DNA of 41,744 bases from positions 5,146 through 46,889 of the forward strand of contig NZ_AUIS01000019.1 of the NCBI RefSeq assembly GCF_000423825.1, read 5' to 3'. A model generated the notes under the pieces. It was not told the DNA's origin. It did no database searches and saw only the letters and a list, made by a program, of their open reading frames with translations. This stretch comes from Thermithiobacillus tepidarius DSM 3134. GTDB lineage: Bacteria; Pseudomonadota; Gammaproteobacteria; Acidithiobacillales; Thermithiobacillaceae. This document shows, one piece after another, positions 24,383-35,028 of the stretch. Within the stretch, counting starts at the first letter, position 1; every line of letters begins with the position of its first letter. The translations under genes were made by a program, and so were the position numbers.

Positions 24383-26092
24383 ATGAACATCGGGCTCTTC
24401 CTCCTCCTGCGGCGCATGCGCCTGCCGCTGGTGGTGCTCATCCTCGCCTATGCCGTCTCCGTGCTAGGCTTCGTCCTCATCCCCGGCATGGACCCGCAGG
24501 GCCGGCCCTGGCGCATGGACTTTTTCCACGCCTTCTACTTCGTCAGCTTCATGGGTTCGACCATCGGCTTCGGCGAGGTACCGTATCCTTTCACCGACGC
24601 GCAGCGCCTGTGGACGACCTTCACCATCTATCTCACCGTGACCGCCTGGCTCTACGCCATCGGCGCCCTGCTCGCCACCCTGCGCGATCCCGCCTTCCGC
24701 CGGGTCATCGTCGACACCCGCTTCAGGCGCAACGTCCGCCACATCACCGAGCCCTTTTTCCTGGTCTGCGGCTACGGCGACACCGGCAGCCTGCTGGTGC
24801 GGGAGCTGGCGGCGCGCGGCCTGCGCGCCGTGGTGCTGGACAGCGCCCAGGAGCGCATCGATGCGCTGGCCATCGAGGATCTGGGCGTCTTCGTGCCGGG
24901 AATCTGCGCGGATGCGGCCGACCCGGACGCCCTGGTGGCCGCCGGCCTGACCCACCCCCGCTGCGCCGGCGTGCTCGCGTTGACCCGCGCCGACGACGTC
25001 AACCTCAAGGTCGCCATCACCGGCAAGCTTCTCAACCCGCCCCTGCGCGTCATCTGTCGGGCCGAGTCCCACGACACCGAGGCCAACATGGAGTCCTTCG
25101 GCACCGATCACGTCCTCAACCCATTCGACATCTTTGCCGACCGCCTCGCCATGGCCATCCACTCGCCCAGCCGGCACGCTATTTTCGAGTGGTTGACCAG
25201 CACCCGCCGCATGCCGCTGACCGAATTCCTGACGCCGCCGCGCGGCACCTGGATCCTGTGCGGCTACGGCCGCTTCGGTAAGGCGCTGCAGCGTTACCTG
25301 GATTTCCAGGGCATCCGCACCGTGATCGTGGAGGCCGAGCCGGCGCGCACTCAGGCGCCGCCGGATGCGGTGGTGGGGCGGGGCACCGAGGCGGTGACCC
25401 TGCGCGAGGCCGGCATCCGCCAGGCGGTCGGCCTGGTGGCCGGCACCGACAACGACACCAACAACCTGTCCATCATCGTGACCGCCCGTAGCCTCAACCC
25501 CCGGCTCTTCCTGGTGGCGCGCCAGAACCAGCGCGCAAACCGCGCCGTCTTTCAGGCCGCGCGCCTGGATCTGGTCATGCAGCCCGCCGGCATCATCGCC
25601 CGCCAGATCCTGGCGCTGATCACCACCCCGCTCTTGAGCGAGTTCCTGCGCCTGGCGCGCCATCACGACGACGACTGGGCCAACGCCCTGGTCAGCCGCA
25701 TCATCGGCGTGGTCGGCGAGGAAGCGCCGGACACCTGGCATCTGGAGATCGATGCGGGGCGCACGCCAGCCCTGTGGGATGCCCTGCGGACCGGCGAGGA
25801 GCTGCGCCTGGCCCACCTGTACGCGGACCCGCGCGACCGCGCGCGCCAGCTGCCCTGCCTCGCCCTGCTGCTCAAGCGCGGCGAGGAGGAGGTGCTGCTG
25901 CCGGAGGACAGCCAATCCCTGCGTCCCGGCGACCGCATCCTGTTCTGCGGTCCCCCGGATGCGGCCGCGCCGATGGCCTGGACCGCCAGCAATCACAACG
26001 TCCTGGACTACGTACGCAACGGCACGGAGCGGCCGAGCGGGCTCTTGTGGAGCTGGCTGGCCGGGCGGCGCCAAGCCCCGGGCGAAAGTTGA
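24383..26092 (+). CDS. Potassium-channel-like protein with two RCK/TrkA domains
   Basis: The 569-residue protein starts with two membrane helices around a pore loop whose filter is Thr60-Ile-Gly-Phe-Gly64 followed by Glu65. Two tandem RCK modules follow, with Gly-Tyr-Gly-Asp-Thr-Gly (about residue 132) and Gly-Tyr-Gly-Arg-Phe-Gly (about residue 294) dinucleotide-binding turns, then a TrkA-C-like region (Leu-Arg-Pro-Gly-Asp-Arg). A pore with RCK domains would gate K+ flow in response to nucleotides or ions. Phe in place of Tyr occurs in some K+ channels; Glu after the filter is less usual. It follows the small membrane-protein gene by 10 bases. Confidence 0.9.
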   Translation: MNIGLFLLLRRMRLPLVVLILAYAVSVLGFVLIPGMDPQGRPWRMDFFHAFYFVSFMGSTIGFGEVPYPFTDAQRLWTTFTIYLTVTAWLYAIGALLATLRDPAFRRVIVDTRFRRNVRHITEPFFLVCGYGDTGSLLVRELAARGLRAVVLDSAQERIDALAIEDLGVFVPGICADAADPDALVAAGLTHPRCAGVLALTRADDVNLKVAITGKLLNPPLRVICRAESHDTEANMESFGTDHVLNPFDIFADRLAMAIHSPSRHAIFEWLTSTRRMPLTEFLTPPRGTWILCGYGRFGKALQRYLDFQGIRTVIVEAEPARTQAPPDAVVGRGTEAVTLREAGIRQAVGLVAGTDNDTNNLSIIVTARSLNPRLFLVARQNQRANRAVFQAARLDLVMQPAGIIARQILALITTPLLSEFLRLARHHDDDWANALVSRIIGVVGEEAPDTWHLEIDAGRTPALWDALRTGEELRLAHLYADPRDRARQLPCLALLLKRGEEEVLLPEDSQSLRPGDRILFCGPPDAAAPMAWTASNHNVLDYVRNGTERPSGLLWSWLAGRRQAPGES

Positions 26093-26165
26093 ACCCGGAC
26101 CATGGTCGGATGGTCTGAGCAGCACGACAAGAACAAACGGGAGGCCACGTGAAGGGACGCTTCGC

Positions 26166-27581
26166 ATGCTTGACCAGCCTCTGGTCCTCCTGGACCTGGA
26201 AACCACCGGCGGCAACGCCACCAGCGACCGCATCATCGAAATCGGCCTGATCGAAGTGCACGGCGGGCGGGTCCTGCGCGAGTGGAGCACGCTCGTCGAT
26301 CCACAGGTGCGCATTCCGCCCTGGATCGAGCAGTTCACCGGCATTTCCAACGCCATGGTCGCCGGCGCCCCCAGCTTCGCCGAGATCGGCCCGGCGCTGC
26401 ACGCGCAATTGGCCGGCAAGGTGCTGGTCGCCCACAACGCCCGCTTCGACTACGGCTTTCTCAAGAACGAGTTCCGCCGCCAGGGCCTGCGCTACCAGGC
26501 CAAGGTGCTGTGCACGGTGAAGCTCTCGCGCCGCCTCTATCCCGAGCACCGGCACCACAACCTGGACAGCCTCATCGAGCGCCATGGACTACCGGCGGCC
26601 GAACGCCACCGGGCGCTGGGCGACGCGCGCGTGCTGTGGGAATTGCTGCGGGTGTTCCAGCGTGAGCGCAGCCCGGACGAACTCGCCGCAGCGGTGCAGA
26701 TGCTCCTCAAGACGCCGAGCCTGCCGCCCGGGCTGGACGCCGAGGCCCTGGAGGCGCTGCCGGAGGGGCCGGGCGTCTATCTCTTCCACGGCGACAACGA
26801 CGCCGTGCTTTACGTGGGCAAGAGCGTCAACCTGCGCGAGCGGGTGCTGTCCCACTTCTCCGGCGACCATCGCCTCAACAAAGACATGCGCATCGCCCAG
26901 CAGATCCGGCGCGTCGACTGGATCGAGACCGCCGGCGAGCTGGGCGCGCTCCTGCAGGAAGCCCGGCTCGTCAAGACGCTGATGCCCATCCACAACCAGC
27001 GCCTGCGCCGCAATCGCAGCCTGTGCGCCTTCCAGTGGGAGCCGGGCCGGGCGCCGCAGCTGGTGCAGGCCGGCGAGCTGGATTTCAGCCGGCTGGACAA
27101 TCTCTACGGCCTCTTCAAGAGCCGCCGCGACGCGCTCGACTGCCTGCGCGGCTTGGCCGAGGAGCATGGCCTGTGCCAGCGGCATCTGGGCCTGGAGGGC
27201 GGCCGCGGGCCCTGCTTCGCCTATCAGCTCAAGCGCTGCCGGGGCGCTTGCGTGGGTGAGGAAAGCGCGGCGGCCCACGATGCCCGGCTGGCGGCGGCCC
27301 TGGCGCGCCTGCGGGTGCAGAGCTGGCCCTTTGCCGGCCCTGTCGGCCTGCGCGAGCGGGACGCCGCGGGCGAGCGGGAGGAGCTGCACGTGCTCGACGC
27401 CTGGTGCTATCTCGGCACGCTGCGCCCTGGGGACGCCCTGCCCGACGCCGACACGCTGCGCCGCCAGGCGCGCTTCGACCTCGATACCTACACCATTCTC
27501 ACCCGCTACTTCGCCAAGCACGGCCGGCGCCTGGAGATCGTGGAGCTCGGCGCGCAACGGCGGGTGCCGCCGGCGGCCTGA
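26166..27581 (+). CDS. Fusion of a DnaQ-like 3'-5' exonuclease with a Cho/UvrC-type GIY-YIG nuclease
   Basis: The 471-residue protein has an N-terminal DEDDh exonuclease (Asp10-Leu-Glu12-Thr-Thr-Gly; Asp in His-Asn-Ala-Arg-Phe-Asp; His and Asp in His-Arg-Ala-Leu-Gly-Asp-Ala-Arg). From about residue 200 a GIY-YIG domain follows (Gly-Val-Tyr at 203-205; Tyr-Val-Gly at 216-218). A later segment has Cys337, Cys350, Cys358 and Cys362 in a C-x12-C-x7-C-x3-C pattern, like the iron-sulfur cysteines reported for UvrC. It may incise damaged DNA and trim the end. An AAGGGA site lies 8 bases before the ATG. The longer open frame upstream overlaps the channel gene and is not used. Confidence 0.9.
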   Translation: MLDQPLVLLDLETTGGNATSDRIIEIGLIEVHGGRVLREWSTLVDPQVRIPPWIEQFTGISNAMVAGAPSFAEIGPALHAQLAGKVLVAHNARFDYGFLKNEFRRQGLRYQAKVLCTVKLSRRLYPEHRHHNLDSLIERHGLPAAERHRALGDARVLWELLRVFQRERSPDELAAAVQMLLKTPSLPPGLDAEALEALPEGPGVYLFHGDNDAVLYVGKSVNLRERVLSHFSGDHRLNKDMRIAQQIRRVDWIETAGELGALLQEARLVKTLMPIHNQRLRRNRSLCAFQWEPGRAPQLVQAGELDFSRLDNLYGLFKSRRDALDCLRGLAEEHGLCQRHLGLEGGRGPCFAYQLKRCRGACVGEESAAAHDARLAAALARLRVQSWPFAGPVGLRERDAAGEREELHVLDAWCYLGTLRPGDALPDADTLRRQARFDLDTYTILTRYFAKHGRRLEIVELGAQRRVPPAA

Positions 27582-27584
27582 GGC

Positions 27585-28734
27585 TCAGCCGCTGCGGCGG
27601 CCGAGCCGGTAGGCGCGCAGGAGCTGCTCGGCGCCGTCGGCCAAGTGCTGCGCCGTGTGCGCCAGCGCTATTTCCAGCGACATGGGGGCGGGCGGAATGC
27701 CGAGCAGCACGTCGCAGATCCCGTCCTCCAGCAGCATCCGCGCCTCCGGCGCCACGGCGCCGGCCAGCATGAGCACCGGCACCCCGTGCCGCTTGGCCAG
27801 CCGCGCCACCCCGTAGGGCGCCTTGCCGCGGCGGGTCTGGCCGTCGATGCGGCCTTCGCCGGTGATGAGAAGATCGGCGCCGGCCAGCGCCGCCGCGACG
27901 CCCAGCGCCTCCATGACCAGTGCCACGCCGCTGCGGATCTCCGCGCCCAGGAAGGCGTGCAGGGCCGCGCCGCAGCCGCCCGCCGCGCCGGCGCCGGGCA
28001 AGTCGTGCACCCGTACGGCCAGGGTCTCGGCAATCTTGTCCGCATAGTGGCGCATGCCGGCTTCCAGCGTCTCCAGCATCGCCGGCGTCGCGCCCTTCTG
28101 CGGGCCGAAGGTGTGGGTGGCGCCCTCGGGGCCGAGCAGGGGGGTGTCCACGTCGGTGGCGGCGATGAGCTGCGCGTCGCGCAGGCGCGGGTCGGCCTGG
28201 CTGACGTCGATGCGCGCGATGGCGCCGAGCGCCCCGCCGCCCGGCCCCACCGACTGTCCTTTGGCATCCAGAAAGCGAAAGCCCAGCGCCTGCAGCAGCC
28301 CCAGGCCGCCGTCGTTGACGGCGCTGCCGCCGAGGCCGACGATGAGGCGGCGGCAGCCCTGATCCAGGGCGTCGCGGACGAGCTCGCCGGTGCCGAAGGA
28401 GCTGGCGCGCAGCGGATCGCGCCGGGCCGCCGGCAGCAGCGGCAAGCCCGAGGCGGCGGCCAGCTCGATCACCGCCGCGCCGTCCGGCAGGATGGCGTAG
28501 CCGGCCTCCACCGGCTCGCCCAATGGCCCGTGCACGCGCACGCCGCGCAGCCGTCCGCCGCGGGCGGCGAGCAGGCTGGCCACCGTGCCCTCGCCGCCGT
28601 CGGCCAGGGGAAAGCAGCGGATCACGGCGTCCGGCAGCGCGCGCCGGCAGCCGGCGGCGATGGCCTCGGCCACGGCGCGGGCCTCCAGGCTGCCCTTGAA
28701 GGCGTCCGGCGCGATGACGAGCTGCAGCGGGCGC

Positions 28735-28748
<14 letters not shown>
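27585..28748 (-). CDS. Glycerate kinase, GarK/GlxK type
   Basis: The 387-residue protein has the class II glycerate kinase pattern: Ile-Ala-Pro-Asp-Ala-Phe-Lys-Gly-Ser near the N-terminus, Pro-Leu-Ala-Asp-Gly-Gly-Glu-Gly-Thr, [11 protein letters not shown], Pro-Gly-Ala-Gly-Ala-Ala-Gly-Gly, and Thr-Gly-Glu-Gly-Arg-Ile-Asp. It phosphorylates glycerate with ATP, giving 2-phosphoglycerate in characterised members. The ATG overlaps the end of the oxoprolinase gene by 14 bases, marking it as the last gene of that operon. It converges with the exonuclease fusion gene, leaving 3 bases between stops. Confidence 0.93.
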
Positions 28749-32370
<3,622 letters not shown>

Positions 32371-32685
32371 CTAGATGCCGGTGAAGAGCAGATCCAGGGC
32401 GGCAGTGATCTCGTCGCGCCGGTGCTGCAGGGATAACACCCGCTCGCCCAAGGCGCGCTGCGGCACGCCGGCGAGTTCGGGCGTGGACATGACCACCGCC
32501 TGTCCTTCGATCTCGAAGCACGGGTTGAGCTGCGCGGCCGCTTGCTCCAGTTCGGCGGCCCGCACCAGCGGCACCACCACTCGGGTGGCCAACCGGTCGA
32601 GGAGGTCGGACTGCACGTTCAGCAGATAGGGGACCACCGCGCGGGTCGCCGGGTTGGGGTTGCGGTGCACGTCGAACTGGGCCAT
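32371..32685 (-). CDS. ccdB: CcdB-family toxin homologue with altered C-terminus
   Basis: The 104-residue protein aligns by eye with F-plasmid CcdB: Met-Ala-Gln-Phe-Asp-Val-His-Arg at the start, Leu-Asn-Val-Gln-Ser-Asp-Leu-Leu-Asp, Val-Val-Val-Pro-Leu, and an end Leu-Asp-Leu-Leu-Phe-Thr-Gly-Ile. In F CcdB the last residues are Phe-Trp-Gly-Ile, and Trp-Gly-Ile is needed to poison DNA gyrase. Here Trp is Thr, so toxicity may be weakened or the target changed. The ATG shares one base with the ccdA stop (TGATG), and its own stop abuts the oxoprolinase ATG. An in-frame ATG 30 codons upstream lies inside ccdA and is not favoured. Confidence 0.9.
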   Translation of the reverse strand: MAQFDVHRNPNPATRAVVPYLLNVQSDLLDRLATRVVVPLVRAAELEQAAAQLNPCFEIEGQAVVMSTPELAGVPQRALGERVLSLQHRRDEITAALDLLFTGI

Positions 32686-32933
32686 CAGAACTGCCGCAGC
32701 CCGTCGCTGAAAGCGCCGTGGCGCTCGATGTGACGATTGTAGGCGTCCAGCGCGGCCTGATTCTCCACGAGCCACTGGCTGCGCCGCGCTTCGCGCAGGA
32801 GTTCGGCCAGGCGCTCCTCCAGCGTCTGCGAGAGATTGATCTTGAGCGCCCGGGCTTGGCGCAACAGATCGCTGTTGATGCTCAGGTTCACCGGTTTTTT
32901 CGGCGCGGCAGGGTCATGAGCGTCGATGTGCAT
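32685..32933 (-). CDS. ccdA: CcdA-family antitoxin
   Basis: The 82-residue protein has a ribbon-helix-helix N-terminus (Lys-Lys-Pro-Val-Asn-Leu-Ser-Ile-Asn-Ser-Asp-Leu-Leu) for DNA binding and the CcdA tail that neutralises CcdB (Trp-Leu-Val-Glu-Asn-Gln ... Ile-Glu-Arg-His-Gly-Ala-Phe-Ser-Asp). The start at 32931-32933 has AAGGGGG upstream; an ATG 9 codons earlier lacks a good site. With CcdB it should repress its own promoter. A palindrome centred on a candidate -10 box lies 34 bases upstream. It is the first gene of the four-gene operon. Confidence 0.92.
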   Translation of the reverse strand: MHIDAHDPAAPKKPVNLSINSDLLRQARALKINLSQTLEERLAELLREARRSQWLVENQAALDAYNRHIERHGAFSDGLRQF

Positions 32934-32966
32934 GGGCTGCCCCCTTGGAAGCGTGCGCACAGGCTA

Positions 32967-32983
32967 CGCGCATTGTATGCGCG
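32967..32983 (-). promoter_or_regulatory. Palindrome over the -10 box of ccdA (probable CcdA/CcdAB operator)
   Basis: CGCGCAT, 3 bases, ATGCGCG is a perfect 7-bp inverted repeat. On the minus strand its centre reads TACAAT (32972-32977), a 5-of-6 match to the -10 consensus; no strong -35 is seen. The site is 34 bases before the ccdA start. A ribbon-helix-helix repressor bound here would block initiation. Confidence 0.6.
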
Positions 32984-33055
32984 CTGCAAGCCGGAGCATG
33001 ACCCTGTGGAAGATGGAGCTGCCCGCCTGTTTGCACCATTGGCCGGCCAGTGCTT

Positions 33056-33700
33056 TTAGCGATGCTCCGCTCGCACCACCAAGCCGACGGCCCGAAAGAA
33101 GAGCTCCAGAAGATGCTCCACCAGTGCCGGCAGCGCCACCTCCCGGTAGCGGGGCGCCTGGTGCAGCAGCTTGGTCAGCAGGGCCTCGCGCAGCATGCCC
33201 TGGAAGAGCAGGCTGGCCGCCTTTTCGTCCACGGGCGGGATGCTCCCTGCGGCCGCCATCTCGCGCAGGCCCGCCTCGATGAAATCGGCGAATGGCCGCC
33301 AGCGGTGTTCGAAGAAATCCACCACGGTCCCGCTGCCCTCCAGCATGGCGTGCAGTTCCAGGCGCAGGTAGTCGGGTTCCGCGGCCACGCTGCGCGCATA
33401 GACCAGGGTGATGCGTTGCAGCACGCTGGCAAAATCGGAGGGTTCCTCCAGCACCGCCGCCACGTAGTCCTCGCGCCGGCAGGCAATGGCGTTGAGCACG
33501 GCTTCGTAAAGCGCCTCCTTGGATGGGAAGTGCTTGTAGAGCACGGCCGGGCTGACGCCCACGGCCCTGGCGATCTCGTCCACCGGGACGCCGAAAAAGC
33601 CCTTGTCCGAAAACAGCCGCTGTGCCGCGGCCAGAATGCTCTCCCGGCGCGCCGCCGCGCTCAGGCGCCGCCGGGCGGCGGGTGCTTTGGTGGTGTTCAT
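33056..33700 (-). CDS. TetR/AcrR-family transcriptional regulator
   Basis: The 214-residue protein has the TetR DNA-binding domain at about residues 15-62: Arg-Arg-Glu-Ser-Ile-Leu-Ala-Ala-Ala-Gln-Arg-Leu-Phe, Gly-Val-Pro-Val-Asp-Glu-Ile-Ala, and the recognition helix Val-Ser-Pro-Ala-Val-Leu-Tyr-Lys-His-Phe. A variable helical ligand-binding domain follows. The start at 33698-33700 fits the family; the frame open to 33985 runs through tusA. It is downstream of tusA on the same strand, separated by 47 bases with a strong hairpin, and probably controls the imperfect palindrome at 34021-34042. The inducer is unknown but may be a sulfur compound. Confidence 0.93.
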   Translation of the reverse strand: MNTTKAPAARRRLSAAARRESILAAAQRLFSDKGFFGVPVDEIARAVGVSPAVLYKHFPSKEALYEAVLNAIACRREDYVAAVLEEPSDFASVLQRITLVYARSVAAEPDYLRLELHAMLEGSGTVVDFFEHRWRPFADFIEAGLREMAAAGSIPPVDEKAASLLFQGMLREALLTKLLHQAPRYREVALPALVEHLLELFFRAVGLVVRAEHR

Positions 33701-33716
33701 GCACGTTCCTGAAGGG

Positions 33717-33740
33717 GGCCGGGCGGGCGTCCGCCCGGCC
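33717..33740 (-). terminator. Perfect 10-bp GC hairpin between tusA and the TetR gene
   Basis: GGCCGGGCGG, loop GCGT, CCGCCCGGCC forms a perfect stem in the 47-base gap after the tusA stop. The minus-strand transcript has no clear U-run after it, so it may be a partial terminator or an mRNA-stabilising element that lowers TetR relative to TusA output. Confidence 0.45.
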
Positions 33741-33747
33741 GGGTGCC

Positions 33748-33978
33748 TCAGCCCTGGGTCTTGCGGATGACGAAGCTGTAAGTGCCTTCCGCTTCCCCGG
33801 ATTCCACCAGCTCGTTGCCGGTCTGCCGGCAGAAGGCGTCGAAGTCCTTCACCGAGCCGGGATCGGTGGCCAGCACCCGCAGCAGGCTGCCGCCGGCTTG
33901 CGCCTTGAGGGCCTTGCGGGTTTCCAGCACCGGGGTCGGGCAGCTCTTGCCGCGTACGTCGAGGGTTTCCGTGTCCAT
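33748..33978 (-). CDS. TusA-family sulfur carrier protein
   Basis: The 76-residue protein has the TusA/SirA signature Asp-Val-Arg-Gly-Lys-Ser-Cys-Pro-Thr-Pro-Val-Leu (Cys13 and the Cys-Pro-x-Pro motif). It ends in a strand Ser-Phe-Val-Ile-Arg-Lys. TusA proteins carry persulfide sulfur for tRNA thiolation, cofactor synthesis or sulfur oxidation. GGAGG lies 7 bases before the ATG. A near-consensus promoter and an operator-like palindrome lie upstream, and a TetR gene follows. Divergence from a TauE/SafE permease favours a sulfur-trafficking rather than housekeeping role, though that is inference. Confidence 0.92.
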   Translation of the reverse strand: MDTETLDVRGKSCPTPVLETRKALKAQAGGSLLRVLATDPGSVKDFDAFCRQTGNELVESGEAEGTYSFVIRKTQG

Positions 33979-34020
33979 GGTACATCCTCCTGGATTGCCG
34001 TCGAAATAACGCCCACTCAG

Positions 34021-34042
34021 TAAGTGAACGTTATATTACTTA
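34021..34042. promoter_or_regulatory. Imperfect palindrome, candidate TetR operator at tusA
   Basis: The 22-bp site has half-sites TAAGTGA and TTACTTA (complement TAAGTAA) around an 8-base centre. It covers the -10 box and the expected transcription start of tusA, so bound repressor would block initiation. Size and shape fit TetR-family operators, and a TetR gene lies just downstream of tusA. Confidence 0.55.
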
Positions 34043-34066
34043 TAAGCGCCAGGTCGGATTTGTCAA
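34039..34066 (-). promoter_or_regulatory. Near-consensus sigma-70 promoter for tusA
   Basis: On the minus strand a perfect -35 TTGACA (34061-34066) is followed by a 16-base spacer and -10 TATAAG (34039-34044, 5 of 6). Transcription should start near 34032 and read through tusA towards the TetR gene. It is the best promoter match I found in the window. Confidence 0.75.
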
Positions 34067-34212
34067 GTAAAGATGGGCATGGCGATCACCCCGTTTTGCG
34101 CTGACCGCCGTCCGCGGCCTTTGCCACGAACAGGGCAAAGCCGCTAAGGTATGCGCCGTGTCCGGCACGGCCGCGTCGGAGATCCGGACATTCCCCAAGC
34201 GCTTCGGAATCC

Positions 34213-35013
34213 GTGTCCATGACTGTCGTCCTGCTTTATCTCGCCACCGGCCTGGGTGCCGGTTTCCTGGCCGGCCTGCTCGGCGTTGGCGGGGGGCTCG
34301 TGATCGTGCCGGTGCTGAGCTTCCTCTTCGCCGCCCAGGGCTTTGCCGCCGGCCAGATCATGCATCTCGCCCTCGGCACCTCGCTGGCCAGCATCGTCTT
34401 CACCAGCATCGCCTCCCTGCGCGCCCACCACCGCCACGGGGCGGTGGACTGGCGGGCCTGGCGCGGCCTCGCGCCGGGCATCGTGGTCGGCACCCTGCTG
34501 GGTACGGTGCTGGCGGCGGGCTTGCCGACCCGGCCGCTGGTGCTGATCTTCGTCGTCTTCGAGTTCTACGTGGCCACGCAGATGCTGCTGGGTTTCCGGT
34601 CGCGGCCGGAGCGGCGCCTGCCGGGCCGTGCGGGATTGACGGCGGCGGGCGGGGTGATCGGCGGGGTGTCGAGCCTGGTGGGCATCGGCGGCGGCACCCT
34701 GTCGGTGCCCTTCCTGAGCTGGTGCAACGTGCCCCTGCACCGGGCCATCGGCACCAGCGCCGCCCTCGGCCTGCCCATCGCCGTGGCCGGTGCCCTGGGC
34801 TACGGGCTCAATGGCATGGCGGCGGAGCGGCTGCCGGCCTACAGCCTGGGTTTCGTCTACCTGCCGGCCTTGGCCGGTTTGGTGCTGGGCAGCGTCTTGA
34901 CCGCGCCCTTGGGCGCGCGCCTGGCGCATCGGCTGCCGGTAAGCGCCCTGAAAAAGGGCTTCGCTGTTTTGCTCTATACTTTAGCGGTGAGGATGGCTTT
35001 TTCCCTGCTTTGA
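34213..35013 (+). CDS. TauE/SafE-family sulfite/anion permease
   Basis: The 266-residue membrane protein has about eight hydrophobic helices in two similar halves, each with the family loop (Leu-Leu-Gly-Val-Gly-Gly-Gly near residues 22-28; Leu-Val-Gly-Ile-Gly-Gly-Gly in the second half). TauE/SafE proteins export sulfite, sulfoacetate or other anions, but many are uncharacterised. The start is either GTG 34213 or ATG 34219; neither has a clear ribosome-binding site. It diverges from tusA across 234 bases. I see no good promoter of its own in that gap. A DUF3530-like gene follows by 15 bases and may be co-transcribed. Confidence 0.9.
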   Translation: MSMTVVLLYLATGLGAGFLAGLLGVGGGLVIVPVLSFLFAAQGFAAGQIMHLALGTSLASIVFTSIASLRAHHRHGAVDWRAWRGLAPGIVVGTLLGTVLAAGLPTRPLVLIFVVFEFYVATQMLLGFRSRPERRLPGRAGLTAAGGVIGGVSSLVGIGGGTLSVPFLSWCNVPLHRAIGTSAALGLPIAVAGALGYGLNGMAAERLPAYSLGFVYLPALAGLVLGSVLTAPLGARLAHRLPVSALKKGFAVLLYTLAVRMAFSLL

Positions 35014-35028
35014 ATCCGGAGGAGACCG

